Shown: positions 11,588-22,500 of the stretch, one piece after another
How positions within the stretch are numbered: position 1 is the stretch's first letter
Layout of the letters: each line of letters starts with the position of its first letter
Origin: Porogramme epimiltina
Lineage: Eukaryota > Basidiomycota > Agaricomycetes > Polyporales > Polyporaceae
NCBI GenBank assembly: GCA_900155495.1
Contig: FTLJ01000666.1
Coordinates: forward strand, 1-31,678
Length of the DNA stretch: 31,678 nucleotides
Reading direction: 5' to 3'
Position numbers and translations under genes: made by a program
The notes under the pieces: model-generated
Seen by the model: the letters and a program-made list of their open reading frames with translations, nothing else
What the model was told of the DNA's origin: nothing
The model's database searches: none

Positions 11588-12514
11588 GGTTGTGTGGCCT
11601 TCAATGGTCGATTACCAGCCCCGCTATATAGTCTCTGAGAATTCCGCAGTGATTCTATCGGATGCATGTAAGTCGGCGGTAGCAGGGCTGTCGCTGCATG
11701 TGCTACTGCGGTACTAGGATGCTCGAGGTGGAAACCTATGAGCACGGGTTCTTTTAAGTGCAATATATTGAGACTTCCTTAGTTCAATCAAGAGGAGATG
11801 GGAGAGAGATAAGCGGTCGACGTACATGCGGAAAGCCTTGAGGCTGGCTCTGGATCGAGAGCCGCGAAAGCCGAGTCAGGATTCTTACCGTAGCACACTG
11901 CCCCGAGTTACGGGATTAGATTTGGAAAGGAGTGTGTCCACATGACACCCCGTCGAGCCCCTGAACGAACGTGGTGCGAACGTAGAGGATTCCTCGCTCA
12001 GATGATGGAGTGTAAGCGATACACTGACAGTCAAACTTGAGACGATGTCAGGTTTGGAAAGTGATTGGTGCACGTGACCGATGTCCAGAGCAAATTTGTA
12101 ATGGGACTCGGAGCTCTCAGCTGGCACAGAAGCTAAGGAAGAAATTAAGTAAACCCAATGCATTTTAGGAACCACGCAGGTGCCAGTGTCGTTGTGACTC
12201 ATAGGTTACGTTTGTTTTAAAACTGGTACATATCCCTCACATTTGAACCTGATAGATTTATCAACGGGCGTATAACTATTGTGTTATCGGTGCACCTTGA
12301 AGTACATTTCATCTGTGGCACTGTTTCCTCGGCTGCGGGGCTTCCAAATCTCATCGCCATAACGCACGTATCTCGAACATACGGCTACAAGGATTGAGGT
12401 TAAGCACTCCAATGGCAGGAAGCTATAGTGAAAGACAATTTGCGTACTACTCGGTAATTCGAAACCCTCACGATGTCTTAGGTAGCCCTCTGAATGCTTG
12501 TCTCTAGCTAAGCG
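11588..12514. other. Intergenic region between BTB paralogues A and B
   Basis: This 0.93-kb region contains the promoter of paralogue A and the 3' flank of paralogue B. A 105-codon open frame on - (11885-12202) matches no family I know. It has no splice-linked continuation and does not resemble the flanking BTB proteins. I do not call it a gene. Confidence 0.5.
11624..11631 (-). promoter_or_regulatory. TATA-like box of BTB paralogue A
   Basis: The palindromic CTATATAG lies about 38 bases upstream of the ATG at 11587. The other two BTB genes have similar TA-rich runs about 60 bases upstream of their starts. Confidence 0.45.
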
Positions 12515-14082
12515 CTACTGCCACGTCCTTCCACAGGATTTGCAGTAAAAAGACGAGGTTCGATTGCAGCTCGAGCATCTGGGTGGCTTCGAGGGCGCTT
12601 CTGGGCCGCCGCCTATCCTAGAAGGATCCACTAACTTGAAGATCAGGGAGGATATTGCCTTGGGAGCTTCTGGAGGAAGCCGCCCCTCCGCAAGGTACGT
12701 GATCCACAGAGGAATTTCGTTCAACACTTCGGCGTTGTCCAAATTCTCCAAGAGGTACTCGACTTCGAGGTCCTGGATCTCAGGATGTCTATCATAGGGA
12801 TGTCAATGACGTCTCGTCGCAGTGCCACGATGATGAACCGCTTCATAACCATAAACAGTGGACGCACAGGGATGTGAAAGACGAAAACAACTCCTCGAAG
12901 ATGTTTTTCGGTGACAATTTAGACCTAATGTCATTTGCGGCTTGATCCTTGAGTTCCTTGATGTCGTACTAGGAATAACTTCAACGACCAGCTATAGTTG
13001 GCCGAGATGTCGCATCCTCACCTTGTCTGCGAGGCGGTACATCGACTTCGGAGAGCATTGTGGTGGGCTGAACGGCCCAGCATTGCCCGCATCTGCCTCC
13101 AGCACAAGCTTCCCTTCGGATCGCAAAGGGGCGAACGAGAGCGTGCCGAAATACGAATAGAATATGAAGGCACGCCACCTGCAGGCATCGGCGAGGCATC
13201 AGAACCAATCTTGAAGTGTGAAGGTTGCAACGTGGTGGCACACTCACGTCCGATACGCCATGTCCTTGAGGAAGACGACCCGTCCTGTCCTTCCAGGGAT
13301 CTCGATACGCGTTGTTGGCGTCTCTGCAGGGACCCCGTTTGCGGCGTCTGTTTCACCTCCGTTGGTGCGAGCAAGCTGAGAGACCTGTCAGCTACGACAT
13401 TTGAATACGAATACCAAGTGAGGGCCTACTGCGCCGTCCTCCAGGGGTGTCTCAGCGTCGTCTTTGACCGGCGCCCCACCATTGTTTGTCTTCGCTGCCA
13501 CGCCGATGTCAGCAGGTGTTCGCATCCCTTCAGCCGGATCTTCCATATCCTCAATGTCGCTATCAGACGCGTAGTCGTAGTTATCGATGGTGGAGTCCCA
13601 GCGATCGCTCGGGAATCCACCAGTCATGTCCGCCATGACGCTCTCGGCCCATCCCCGCGTGGTGAGCACTGTCACACATGAGTCAGTGAGGGCGAGAGTG
13701 AAGGGGGAGAAGCGACCACGTACCCCCGTCGAAGTGAGGGGCGGCCTTGCGAATGCAGGTGCTATTCCCGAACAGCCCGCGGGGCGCGCCCACTTGGTCC
13801 TTGGCGGTACGCCGAGAGAAGGCGAAGAATTTGACGTCTTCGAACCCGCCCTCGTCTATGCTCGTGGTGAGCGCGTACCGCGAGACCTGGTCTCTGCTCA
13901 TTGAGTCGAGAGCAGGAAGGGCTGGCCTGAGGGTCAGTGGAAAGCCCGAAGATCCTGTGGTGTCGGTACTCACAGAGTTTGCTACTTTGAGTCTGGTCGT
14001 CTTGTCGGGGCTTGCGCTTAATGGGAGGCGGGGGCTTGAACGAGGGCTGACTGGAGCGGGGTGTGGGTTCTGAGCCCTCCAT
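12515..14082 (-). CDS. BTB/POZ domain protein with C-terminal Cys knuckle (paralogue B)
   Basis: Second member of the array. Exons in gene order are 13974-14082, 13724-13921, 13430-13668, 13248-13375, 13022-13178, 12868-12968 and 12515-12788, giving 401 residues. It has one more intron than its neighbours (13922-13973), just before the BTB start. The protein opens with a Pro/Lys-rich segment, then FEDVKFFAFSRR, GLFGNSTCIRKAAPHF, GWAES and YDYASDSDIEDM. RVVFLKDMAYRTWRAFIFYSYF and CSPKSMYRLADK follow, then SLHPEIQ. The tail is C-x2-C-x7-C-x2-C. The WRAF exon is 157 nt against 145 in A and C, a 12-nt in-frame difference that lengthens the linker before CSPKSMYR. For the intron at 13376-13429 I took the downstream AG, because the upstream one sits only two bases after the CTGAC branch site. 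Function is unknown beyond BTB-mediated interaction. Confidence 0.88.
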
Positions 14083-14476
14083 GCCCAGCGAATATGGACG
14101 AAAGTCGGATACAAGAACAAAGCGTGGCCGCGAGGAAGAGGTCCTGTATATGTATAGAAGTTATCGCAGATCATCGCGAACAAGGGTTACGTAGATATTG
14201 AACTCTGATAAAGTTAGGGAGATTTCATACATAGTTGCTCTGCAGTACACCTCAATTAGCAAATTATAACGCATGCAAGGCATTACTGGAGAGTTGCTTA
14301 CCCACGCAAGTCACAGAGCACTCAGAGGGAAGGATGAACGTATTAACTCATTCCAAGCCATAAGCGTATGCAGAGGAGCAGCCCAGTATGCATTTTATGA
14401 AGCGCATAGTTACAGACTTCCACAGTATATTCGTTGCGCAAGAATCATGTGCGATAAGTAAGGTGTGAACCACGAG
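14083..14476. other. Intergenic region between BTB paralogues B and C
   Basis: This 394-base region holds the promoter of paralogue B and the 3' flank of paralogue C. A TATA-like run lies at 14147-14156. A small open frame on + at 14273-14461 looks incidental. Confidence 0.5.
14147..14156 (-). promoter_or_regulatory. TATA-like box of BTB paralogue B
   Basis: A TATACATATA-type run on the minus strand lies about 65 bases upstream of the ATG at 14082. Its position parallels the TATA runs of paralogues A and C. Confidence 0.4.
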
Positions 14477-15913
14477 CTAATTGAGATTGTTACCGCAGCC
14501 GCTGCACCTAAATGTCGCATTGTAGCCGCATCTGTTGCACGTGGTGGGCGAGTTACATCCGCGAGGACATTTTACTGTGGTTGCTTTACCCGTCCACACC
14601 TTCTGAAACAGCATGGAGAAGATAGCGGCTGAACCTGACCCAAGTTCTCCGCTTTCCAAGCTCTGCAGCCATTTGGGGAGCTGAGTCCTCAGAGAATCCT
14701 CTGAGAGATGCTCGTGAAGGAAGTCCACCTCCATTTTCTGTATTTCAGGATACCTTGTCGCAAAGTCGGCCTATGAAGTTGAATGATGAGAACAGAGAAG
14801 GGACTCACCGAAGCGTGAATGACGAGAAGAGTTCACAGAAGATATTGTGCGAAGTGAGCTTGGATTTGATATCTTCTGCTGACTGAGTCTTCAAGCTGTC
14901 TATTCCGTACTACATGGATTAGGGGCTCAATCATCGGCCCCAAAGGAATTCCTAGCCTCACAACTCACCTTTTCAGCGAGCCGATACATGGATTTGGGCG
15001 AACAAGAAGGTGGACCGCAAAGATCGCCCCCTTTGACTTTGACCTCTCCTTGAGATTTGAGAGGTGCGAACGACAGTTTCTCGAAATATGCGTAGAAGAT
15101 GAAAGCCTGCAATCTACGCCAGCTTCGACAGTCAGGCAGTGTACATAGGGTATCAACAAAGATCTTACGTTCGATAGGCGATATCCTCGATGTGGACTAC
15201 GCGCCCCTTCCTGCCTAGGACATTTACATTCGTATCCTTCCCGGCGGCCTGCTCAGTTACCTTCGTTTCACCCTTGTCGTTGGTTTCTTGTGTGTCGTCA
15301 TCCTCAAGAAGCAACATGTTAGCAATTGCATAGGTATAGGCGTATATGCCTCACCTGGACGCGATCAAGGATGGAGCCATTCTTGTTTTCAGTAGAATCC
15401 GTCAATGTCGATGACGTAGCACGATCTGGTTCTCCGGCAGGGTATTGATCGGACCCGTCTAGCTCGTCTTCAAGATCGCTGTCAGAGTAATAATCGTACT
15501 CTTCAGTGTATCGGGGTCGAGCATCGGGAAACGGCGCATCCATGTCTGTGATACCACTTTCGCCGAATCCCATCATAAGCACTATTGCAACGCTTGGTTT
15601 AGATGTGAGGCGTCCAGAATACTCAGCATGGTGGAGACTAACCGTAGTCAAAGTGCGAAGACGACTTGCGGATCAGAGTACTGTTTCCGAAGAGAGGAAG
15701 TGGCGTGTCTATGTTCCCGGTCGTCGTACGTCGAGAGAACGTATAGAACTTGACGTCCTCGAATGCTCCTCTGGTGATGCTCGCTATCATGGCCAGCTGG
15801 GACACCTCATCTCGTGTCGCGGCATTCAACGGGGTAGGAAGAGGAGGGGACGGCAGCGTGGAAGACTGGGTCCCTTTCTGCTTCTTGGTCCTCTTTGGCT
15901 TGATAGCTGACAT
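14477..15913 (-). CDS. BTB/POZ domain protein with C-terminal Cys knuckle (paralogue C)
   Basis: Third and most upstream member of the array. Exons in gene order are 15643-15913, 15355-15581, 15169-15302, 14969-15113, 14809-14909 and 14477-14753, giving 384 residues. Its six-exon pattern matches A, including the 145-nt and 101-nt exons. After a Lys-rich N-terminus come FEDVKFYTFSRR, PLFGNSTLIRKSSSHF, GFGES and YDYYSDSDLEDE. RVVHIEDIAYRTLQAFIFYAYF follows, with Leu-Gln replacing the Trp-Lys/Arg of the paralogues, then CSPKSMYRLAEK and LRYPEIQ. The tail is the richest in cysteine: C-x3-C-x5-C-x2-C-x7-C-x2-C. The acceptors at 15114 and 14754 were chosen because nearby alternatives break the frame. 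The 5' leader contains an 11-base homopolymer next to the start codon. The cellular role is unknown. Confidence 0.88.
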
Positions 15914-15923
15914 CGTCCTGAAA

Positions 15924-15934
15924 GGGGGGGGGGG
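15924..15934 (-). repeat. Mononucleotide tract (G11 on +, C11 in the leader of paralogue C)
   Basis: Eleven G residues on the + strand lie 11 bases upstream of the paralogue C start codon. They would therefore read as C11 in its 5' leader. Such tracts vary in length easily and may affect initiation. Confidence 0.8.
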
Positions 15935-15970
15935 TTACAGGGAGGATAATCAACAAAGGGTCGGGAAGGT

Positions 15971-15980
15971 GTATATATAC
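15971..15980 (-). promoter_or_regulatory. TATA-like box of BTB paralogue C
   Basis: The palindromic GTATATATAC lies 58 bases upstream of the ATG at 15913. It is the strongest TATA match of the three BTB genes. Confidence 0.5.
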
Positions 15981-16640
15981 GTCACAGCCGGAGGGGTTGC
16001 GACGATTATCTTCTATGATCATACCTCATGGCACACCTTCAAAACACAGTGGAGCACCTACATCCCGAACAAGTATCACTTACGGAAAACTCTCATGCTA
16101 AGTTTTCTTCATGCTCGAGACGTAAGACGCAGCTATCGAGCGAGCATTGCTCACTTTCTTATCTTCGTTTAGTCACGAGGACGCACTACAGTACTGATGG
16201 GGCAATCGATGCATGCATAGCACAGATATGCTGCGGTAATTAAATAAGTCGGACGGACCTCGGTTGAGACACGAGCACCTTCGAGACAGCTTCTGCAGCT
16301 CTAGAAGCAGACTTGGGCCTGTGAGTCTTGCATCTTGAAGACAGTCAGGGGTTTGTCCATCCGCAGAGAAGCGTTGTCCGTCAGCTGTCTGATAGGAACG
16401 CATTTGTTGAGCGTGGGCGCAGGACCAGGTTCGTGTGGTGGTATATGATGATGGAAGAACACGAAAGCGCTCTCCAAGTCCAACGGCGAAGCGCCTCTTG
16501 TCGGCGGCGCTTGTGTGCGCTAGGCTACGTTGTCTCTCATTTCAACGAGGATCTGACACTAATCGTAGGGCCAATGATCTCTGGACTCCCTCGACTTTAC
16601 GGGGTAACACGGTACACCACTATAGTATCCGGCTGCTGCT

Positions 16641-18107
16641 TCACTTAGACCGTGATGCGTTCCTTGAATCTTTCTCCGCCCTCTCGCTCAACTCTTTCGC
16701 CCTTTTTGCCTTCTCTTCCAGCACCTTCAAGATTTCATCGTACGTCTCCTGAGCCAGCTTCTGCGCATCCTCCCCATGCTCCTGTGAAACTTTCACGAAC
16801 AGTTTCAAGTCTGGCATGCGCTGCAGCGCTTCCTGGCCCCCAGGCATAGCGCGCACCCACCCTTGCAGACTCTTCCACCCGCGTTCCAGCTGCAGCCCGC
16901 CCTGCTCCTCCGTTTCGTGTACCCTCTGCAGCACCAGCTCGCGCAGCTCACTGATTTTCTCCTTGCTCTTCGTAGCATCGCCTTGCGCTATATCCTTGAC
17001 GCGGGCGAATATCTCCTGGATGCTCGAATCCCCGCCACTGCTCATCACCGCCGAGACGAGTTTCTCGGCATTGTCGCCGAGGAGTTGTTTGACCTCGGGC
17101 AGCTTGTCGAGGTAGGGAGCTGCGTCTTTCAACGCGCGGTCGTATGCATCTTGAGAAGAAGACCGCGCGAGTTCCTGGAGCTCAGAAACCTTCTTCTGAA
17201 CTAGACGTTGTGCTTTCTCTATGCCTTCTTGTGAGAAGCCCTTGGAGAATATGTCATGAAGCTGAGATGTTTTATGTAAGGCCCCAATCTCAATTCAATA
17301 AAGCCGTAGCACTCACTTCCTCCGACGTCGCTTTGAGCTGCTTCTTCGCCTCTGGGCCCGCCGTCCGCGCAAGCTTCCTCAGCTCTTCATATCCGCCACC
17401 GAGCTTCTCCGAGACCTGGGGATACTTATCGCTTAGCGCGCCGAATGCGTCCTTTCCCGCACGCTTCCCCAGCTCCTCCAGTTCCGCACTTGTGCGGCGG
17501 AACACGTCGAGGACCTTCATCGCCGTGCCCACGTCCACCGTGCCAGAGTCGCGAATGACCGCGCGGATCTCCTCGTACCCGTCCGAGACAATGCGGTTCA
17601 CGTCATCGCCGTGCGTGTCGCGCAGGTCGTCGATGACGTCGAATGCCGCGTCGACGTGCGGGCGCGCGCCGGGAATAATGGCGACATACGAATGCGCGAG
17701 GCGGCGGAGGGAATCGAGCGCCTCGTTTGGGGTCTTGGGGGCGTTCGCCACTATGGCGTCCTTGGTCTGCTGATAGTACGCCCCGGCAGACTTGAACGTG
17801 TCGACTGCATTCTTTGTTCCAGAGAAGTGGTACCACGCGTAGACTGGCGGAAAGGCGGCTTTAGCATGCGTGTAAACTGCGGTAGGTGCGTCAGCTGCAG
17901 GTTGCACTCACCGCCTAGTAGAACAATGCTGCCGCCGGCTATGCCAGAAGCAAGATGGGAAGAAGAAGAGGACCTTCGATGCGTGTTGGCCGCCGAAGAT
18001 GACTGGGGTCTCTGGAAAGACCTCGTTCCCCCGGTGCGACGCACAATGGCAGGACGCGTCCGGGGGATTCGATTTCCTGTGTTGCGGATGATAGTGAACG
18101 CTGACAT
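16641..18107 (-). CDS. Helix-rich, probably mitochondrial protein of unknown function
   Basis: Exons in gene order are 17912-18107, 17317-17843 and 16641-17261, giving 447 residues. The start was set at the ATG at 18107 because it opens an Arg/Ser-rich, acid-free segment (MSAFTIIRNTGNRIPRTRPA...) typical of a mitochondrial presequence. A short apolar stretch (ASGIAGGSIVLLGG, about residues 52-65) leads into VYAWYHFSGTK and may be a membrane segment. The remaining about 370 residues are predicted from composition to be long amphipathic helices with Glu/Lys/Ala-rich repeats, resembling apolipoprotein- or LEA-like sequences. Intron 1 (17844-17911, 68 nt) was preferred over a 35-nt alternative because of length and a CTAA branch site. 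I recall similar proteins in Agaricomycetes but no assigned function. A role in inner-membrane shape or lipid contact is a guess. Confidence 0.82.
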
Positions 18108-18555
18108 TGTGGTCGCTAGAAAGTTGTAGTGCAACCAGTTGTATGCAGGGATGCAAGTTTTATAGAGGGAGCTTCTACGTTCTCGGTACGTACATCGGTG
18201 ACGGTGACGACACCGCCCGGCACGTCCATACCTGATGACGTCGTGTGGGTCTAGGATCGCTGCCCTCCAGAGAGGAGTAGAAGCGATTTATTCTTGTATA
18301 GTATTATTTTGGTTATAGCCAAACGGCGGTACACCCGAGTTACTCTGAAGGGTGCTTTAGGAGGGTGGTGGAAGGAAGTGTGGAGAGCTATCGGAACAGA
18401 TATAGCAAGCATTTCAAAGCCAATAAGTAGCTTGTAATCCTAACACGAGCAAACACCTCAGCCACGCCTCTGGCGCGGTCGCCGTTCTTGGTGGCACTAC
18501 ACAAACTCCTCATCCTCAGCGATTGCTCGTCGCTTCTAACTGTCATTGTGTCGCT
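18108..18555. promoter_or_regulatory. Divergent promoter region, mitochondrial-type protein gene and SNU23
   Basis: This 448-base spacer separates two start codons facing away from each other, so it must serve both genes. I see no clear TATA box for SNU23, as expected for a housekeeping gene, and no other gene. Confidence 0.5.
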
Positions 18556-19400
18556 ATGTCTTCGAAACAGGGCGCGTACGGTGCGCGCGCAGGTGATACC
18601 GACTTCCGCAAGAAATGGGACAAGGAAGAGTACGCGGAGAAAGCGCGGCAGCGCGACCAGGAGGAGAAGGAGCGTATGCAGGAGAACGAGGAACGCTTGA
18701 AGCAAGGTGCGCCCCCTGACTTAAGACATCCCATATTCATCCCTCGCTCACCAACATCTTCGCTACACAACTATAGGGAAGAAGCCACGGCGGGGCCGCA
18801 AGGATGACCTGCCAAAACCTACAGAACTTATGAAGCAGCGTGAGGGCCCGCTGGAGCTGGACAAGAACCTGGGGAAGACCATGGTCGTCCAGAATGCGGG
18901 AAACCGTGGCCCCGGGGTGCCTGGCTTCTACTGCGAGACGTGTAATCGCACGTACAAGGACAGTGCAGGCTATCTGGACCACATAAACGGCCGTGCGCGT
19001 GAGTGCTCCACCTTTCTTCTTCTATCTCCCAAGCATATGCTGAAGACGTCTATTGCATCCCTGGCGTGTAGATCTACGAGCCCTGGGACAGACGACAAAA
19101 ATCGCGCGGTCGACCGTCGAGCAGGTCCGCGCGCGAATAGCGTACCTTCGCGAGAAGACGCGCGAGGCGTCCGACGCGAAGACGTTCGACTTTGAGCAGC
19201 GACTCGCCGAAGTGCGTGAGCGCGAGGCCGCCCTCCGGGAAGAGAAGAAGGCGGCGAAGAAGGCGTTGCGCGAACGCGCACGCGTCGAGCTCGCGAAAGA
19301 CACTGCCGCGACGGGCAACGGGGACGGGGCCCAGGCGCAAGGCGGCGGCGACATGATGGCCATGATGGGGTTTGCGGGGTTCGGGACGACAAAGAAGTGA
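18556..19400 (+). CDS. SNU23: U4/U6.U5 tri-snRNP zinc-finger protein Snu23 (ZMAT2 homologue)
   Basis: Snu23 is a small component of the precatalytic spliceosome, acting in the nucleus with Prp38 and the tri-snRNP. Exons 18556-18706, 18777-18998 and 19072-19400 join in phase to give 233 residues, close to human ZMAT2. The N-terminus has FRKKWDKEEYAEKA, typical of the family. The single matrin-type C2H2 finger reads FYCETCNRTYKDSAGYLDHINGR, with its last His created across intron 2 (AHLRALGQ). The conserved follow-up LGQTTKIARSTVEQV is the Snu23 signature. A Lys/Glu/Ala-rich helix and a Gly/Met tail (MMAMMGFAGFGTTKK) finish the protein, again as in ZMAT2. Intron 2 is needed to complete the zinc finger, so the model is well constrained. 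The stop is only 176 bases from the convergent isoleucyl-tRNA synthetase stop. Confidence 0.95.
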
Positions 19401-19576
19401 CGAGCTGCAGGAGGGGCAGCGCTGCCTCCATCTACACACTTCGTACGTCTCGCAGTTTGGAGGTCTCGGTTACAATTGTATTCTAGATGCACACACTACT
19501 GTATTACACTGCTTGTTTCTTCTGAAATCTGTCACTGCCAAGATACCCGGTCTCATGTCTAGGGTGACCCCACCCT

Positions 19577-22500
19577 CTACCGCCACGCCAAAGAGAGCGT
19601 GAACTTGACGTCCGCAATCTCCTGCTCCTCCTCTGCGAGCACCTTCCTGCCCTCGCCCCGCTCGCTCACGTCCCGCGGCACGCTCCGGACCGTCTTCTCG
19701 ATCACGTCCGCGAACGCAGCAACCGCCGCACGGACGTCGTCGCCCGAGCCCGCCTCGAACGCGTGGAAGACGTCGACGTCGTCCGTCGCCTGCAGTCCCG
19801 CGCGCTTGCGCAGCTTCTGCACTCGGTTGATGTACTCGCGCGCGAGGTACTCGGTCTGCAGCTCCGGGTGCACCGTCACGTCGAGCCGGACGACGACCTC
19901 GTTGTCCGTGTTCGTTGCGTGTTGCGGGCCGCCCGCGCTCGCGCCCGGGGCCTGCTCGGGCAGCTCGATGTACCGCTGCACGGCGAGGTCGCCCGCGACG
20001 AGCTCGATGCCGTCGACGGTGAGCTTGCCGGTCTCGACGTACGAGCGCACGGCGTCGCTCGAGACGGAGGGCAGCGCGTTCTTGACACGCCCGAGGTCTT
20101 TCCGGAGCTTGCGCCCGAGCACGGCCCAGTCTGCGACTGCGCGGTACTTGACGCCAGCGGAGGTTTCGTCCGAGGTGAAGACGATATCGCGGACGTTCAG
20201 CTCCGACTGGACGTAGCGCTGGAGCTCCTTGACGTCCTCTAACCACTGAGGCTCTGCGTGGAAGACGAGAAGTTCTTGAAGCGGGGTCTGCGTGGCGTTC
20301 GTTAGCCTGGTGACGGACATATTGTGAGGCAAAACGCACCTTGAGGGAGAGGTTGTGGCGTTCGCGGACGTTGCGAGTGAGCTCGATCACCGTCTGCATA
20401 CGCTTCACCTTGCGCTCTATCTCCTCATCAAAGTATTCCTCTTTGACTTCTGGGAAGGGCAGGAAGTGGATAGAGCGCCTGTCGCCGGCCTTAGGATCTT
20501 CTGGGATGAAGCCCTTAAGCTCCTGGTAGATGTTCTCAGTCAAGAAGGGGGTATATGATGACTGAAAAGGGCGAATTAGCACTGAAGAGCAAAAATATGA
20601 ACGATAAATCGACCTACCATCGTTTGGCACAGAGTGAGCAGCGTTTCGAACAATGTGTTGAGCGCTGCAACTGTGTCTTCCTCGCCGTCCTCGCCCTTCA
20701 ATCTCCTCCGGTTGAAGCGGATGTACCAGTTCGTGAGCTCATCGATCAAGTCGAGCAGACGTGGGATAATAGTGTAGAGTCGGTATGCAGCCATCTCTTC
20801 CCGCACGAGGCGGATAAGAGACTGACACCTTGCAAGGATCCAGCGATCCATGACGTTCGGTGACCGTGGTGCGTGGGCGTCGTAGACGAACTGGCGTCCG
20901 GTCGTCTTCTGGAGGAGAGCGGCTTGGCCAAGGAAGAAACGGAACGAGTTGAGCCAGGGGAGAAGGACTCGTGAGACGACCTCGCGGACGCCTGCTTCAC
21001 GGAAGCGAAGGTTGTCACCCCTCACGATGGGCGAGTTGACGAGGAACATGCTAGAGGTTGAGAAGTGAGTGTACTGCCAATGATGTGGTGCACTCAGACG
21101 TACCGCGTCGCGTCTGCACCATATTGGTTGATGACTTCGTTGGGGTCTGGATAGTTCTTCAGGCTTTTGCTCATCTTCTTCCCGTCCCTGTCCAGTATGT
21201 TAGAATGCATGACGCTGTCAGACTAGACGGGACATACTCTGCCAAGACGAGACCGGTGACGATGAGGTTCTTCCATGCCGCTTTGCCGAAAAGGTGTGTG
21301 CCGAGGACAAGTAGAGTGTAGAACCATCCACGAGTCTGGTCGATACCTTCAGAGACGAAATCCGCGGGGAAGTTCTGCTCGAACAGCTCCTTGTTCTCGA
21401 AAGGATAGTGAAGTTGTGCGTACGGCATGCTACACAATTCGAGTGGTAAATTTCGTATCATCAATATAGCCTTGCTGAGAGCATGCGCACCTGCCGGACT
21501 CGAACCAACAGTCGAACACCTCTTCAATGCGCTTGAGTTGACCCTTGCCCTGTTTTGACGGGATGGTGATGTGGTCGATCTTGTCGCGGTGGAGGTCGGT
21601 GATACCCTTAACACCAGAAAGAGTCTCCAGCTCTTCGATAGAGCCAATGCAGACGATCTTCAAAACGCGTTAATGGCGGAAATAAACAATTGTCACGGTT
21701 TCTACACACCTCTTCCAGGTCGTCGCTTGCCCACAGAGGGATAGGCGTTCCCCAGTATCGATTACGGGAAACATTCCAATCACGAGCATTAGCGATCCAG
21801 TTGCCGAAGCGGCCGTCTCCGACGTTCTGGGGCACCCATCGAGTCTCCTTGTTGTTCGCAACGAGCTGGTCGACAATGGGCTGGACGCGTACGAACCATG
21901 AAGGGATAGCGCGATAGATGAGAGGGGTACCTGACCTAAATACTTGAGTCATTAAGTGAGTCAGAGACCTGGGACTTCGTCACGCACCTCCAGCAGAAGG
22001 GGTACGAGTGGTTGATAGTCGACTGCACAATGAGGCGACCTTTGGCTTTCAGCACTTTCTGGATCTCCTTGTCCGCCGTCTGAAAGTTTCTGAATGGGCA
22101 GAGGCCAACATATCAATGGGCTGCGCAGCTCACCTTGACATGCACGCCGGCAAAGTCGGGCACTTCGGAGGTGAAACGACCAGCATCGTCAATCGGACAA
22201 GGCGGCATATCTTCTGGGCGAAGCACGCCGTGGTCGATGGAAATACGGTGATCGTCCTCACCGAAGGCGGGAGCTTGGTGGACGATACCCGTGCCGTCGT
22301 CAGCTGTGACATAAGTGTCGTTGAGAACGCGGAATGCGCGATCTTCGAACTGTATACCATGCCTCAGCACAAAGCACCACACGAAAGTGCGCGACGCGTA
22401 CCTGCTCCGTGAAATACTCGAAGATGGGGACGTATTTCCAGCCCTTCATATCCTTTCCCTTGAAGGTCGCCAGCTTCTTGAACTTGGCTTTCTTGGGATC

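Larger units (their letters stand above)
15914..16640. other. Intergenic region upstream of BTB paralogue C
   Basis: This 0.73-kb gap holds the promoter of paralogue C and the 3' flank of the mitochondrial-type protein gene. A short minus-strand frame at 16301-16483 has a faint resemblance to a BTB exon but is not convincing. Nothing else is supported. Confidence 0.5.

Noticed and set aside
11885..12202. 105-codon frame on - between BTB A and B
   Set aside because: No known family, no paired exons and no similarity to the flanking BTB proteins; treated as chance.
16301..16483. Possible degenerate fourth BTB copy on - (AFVFF..., then CVPIRQLTD...)
   Set aside because: The likeness to the WxAFxFY and CSPKSMYRLAD segments is weak, spacing differs, and neither the DVKF nor the PEIQ segment is found nearby.
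19470..20630. 386-codon frame on - across the ILS1 3' region
   Set aside because: It reads through the 52-nt intron 20288-20339 and then runs out of frame over the last ILS1 exon; only its first part is real synthetase sequence.
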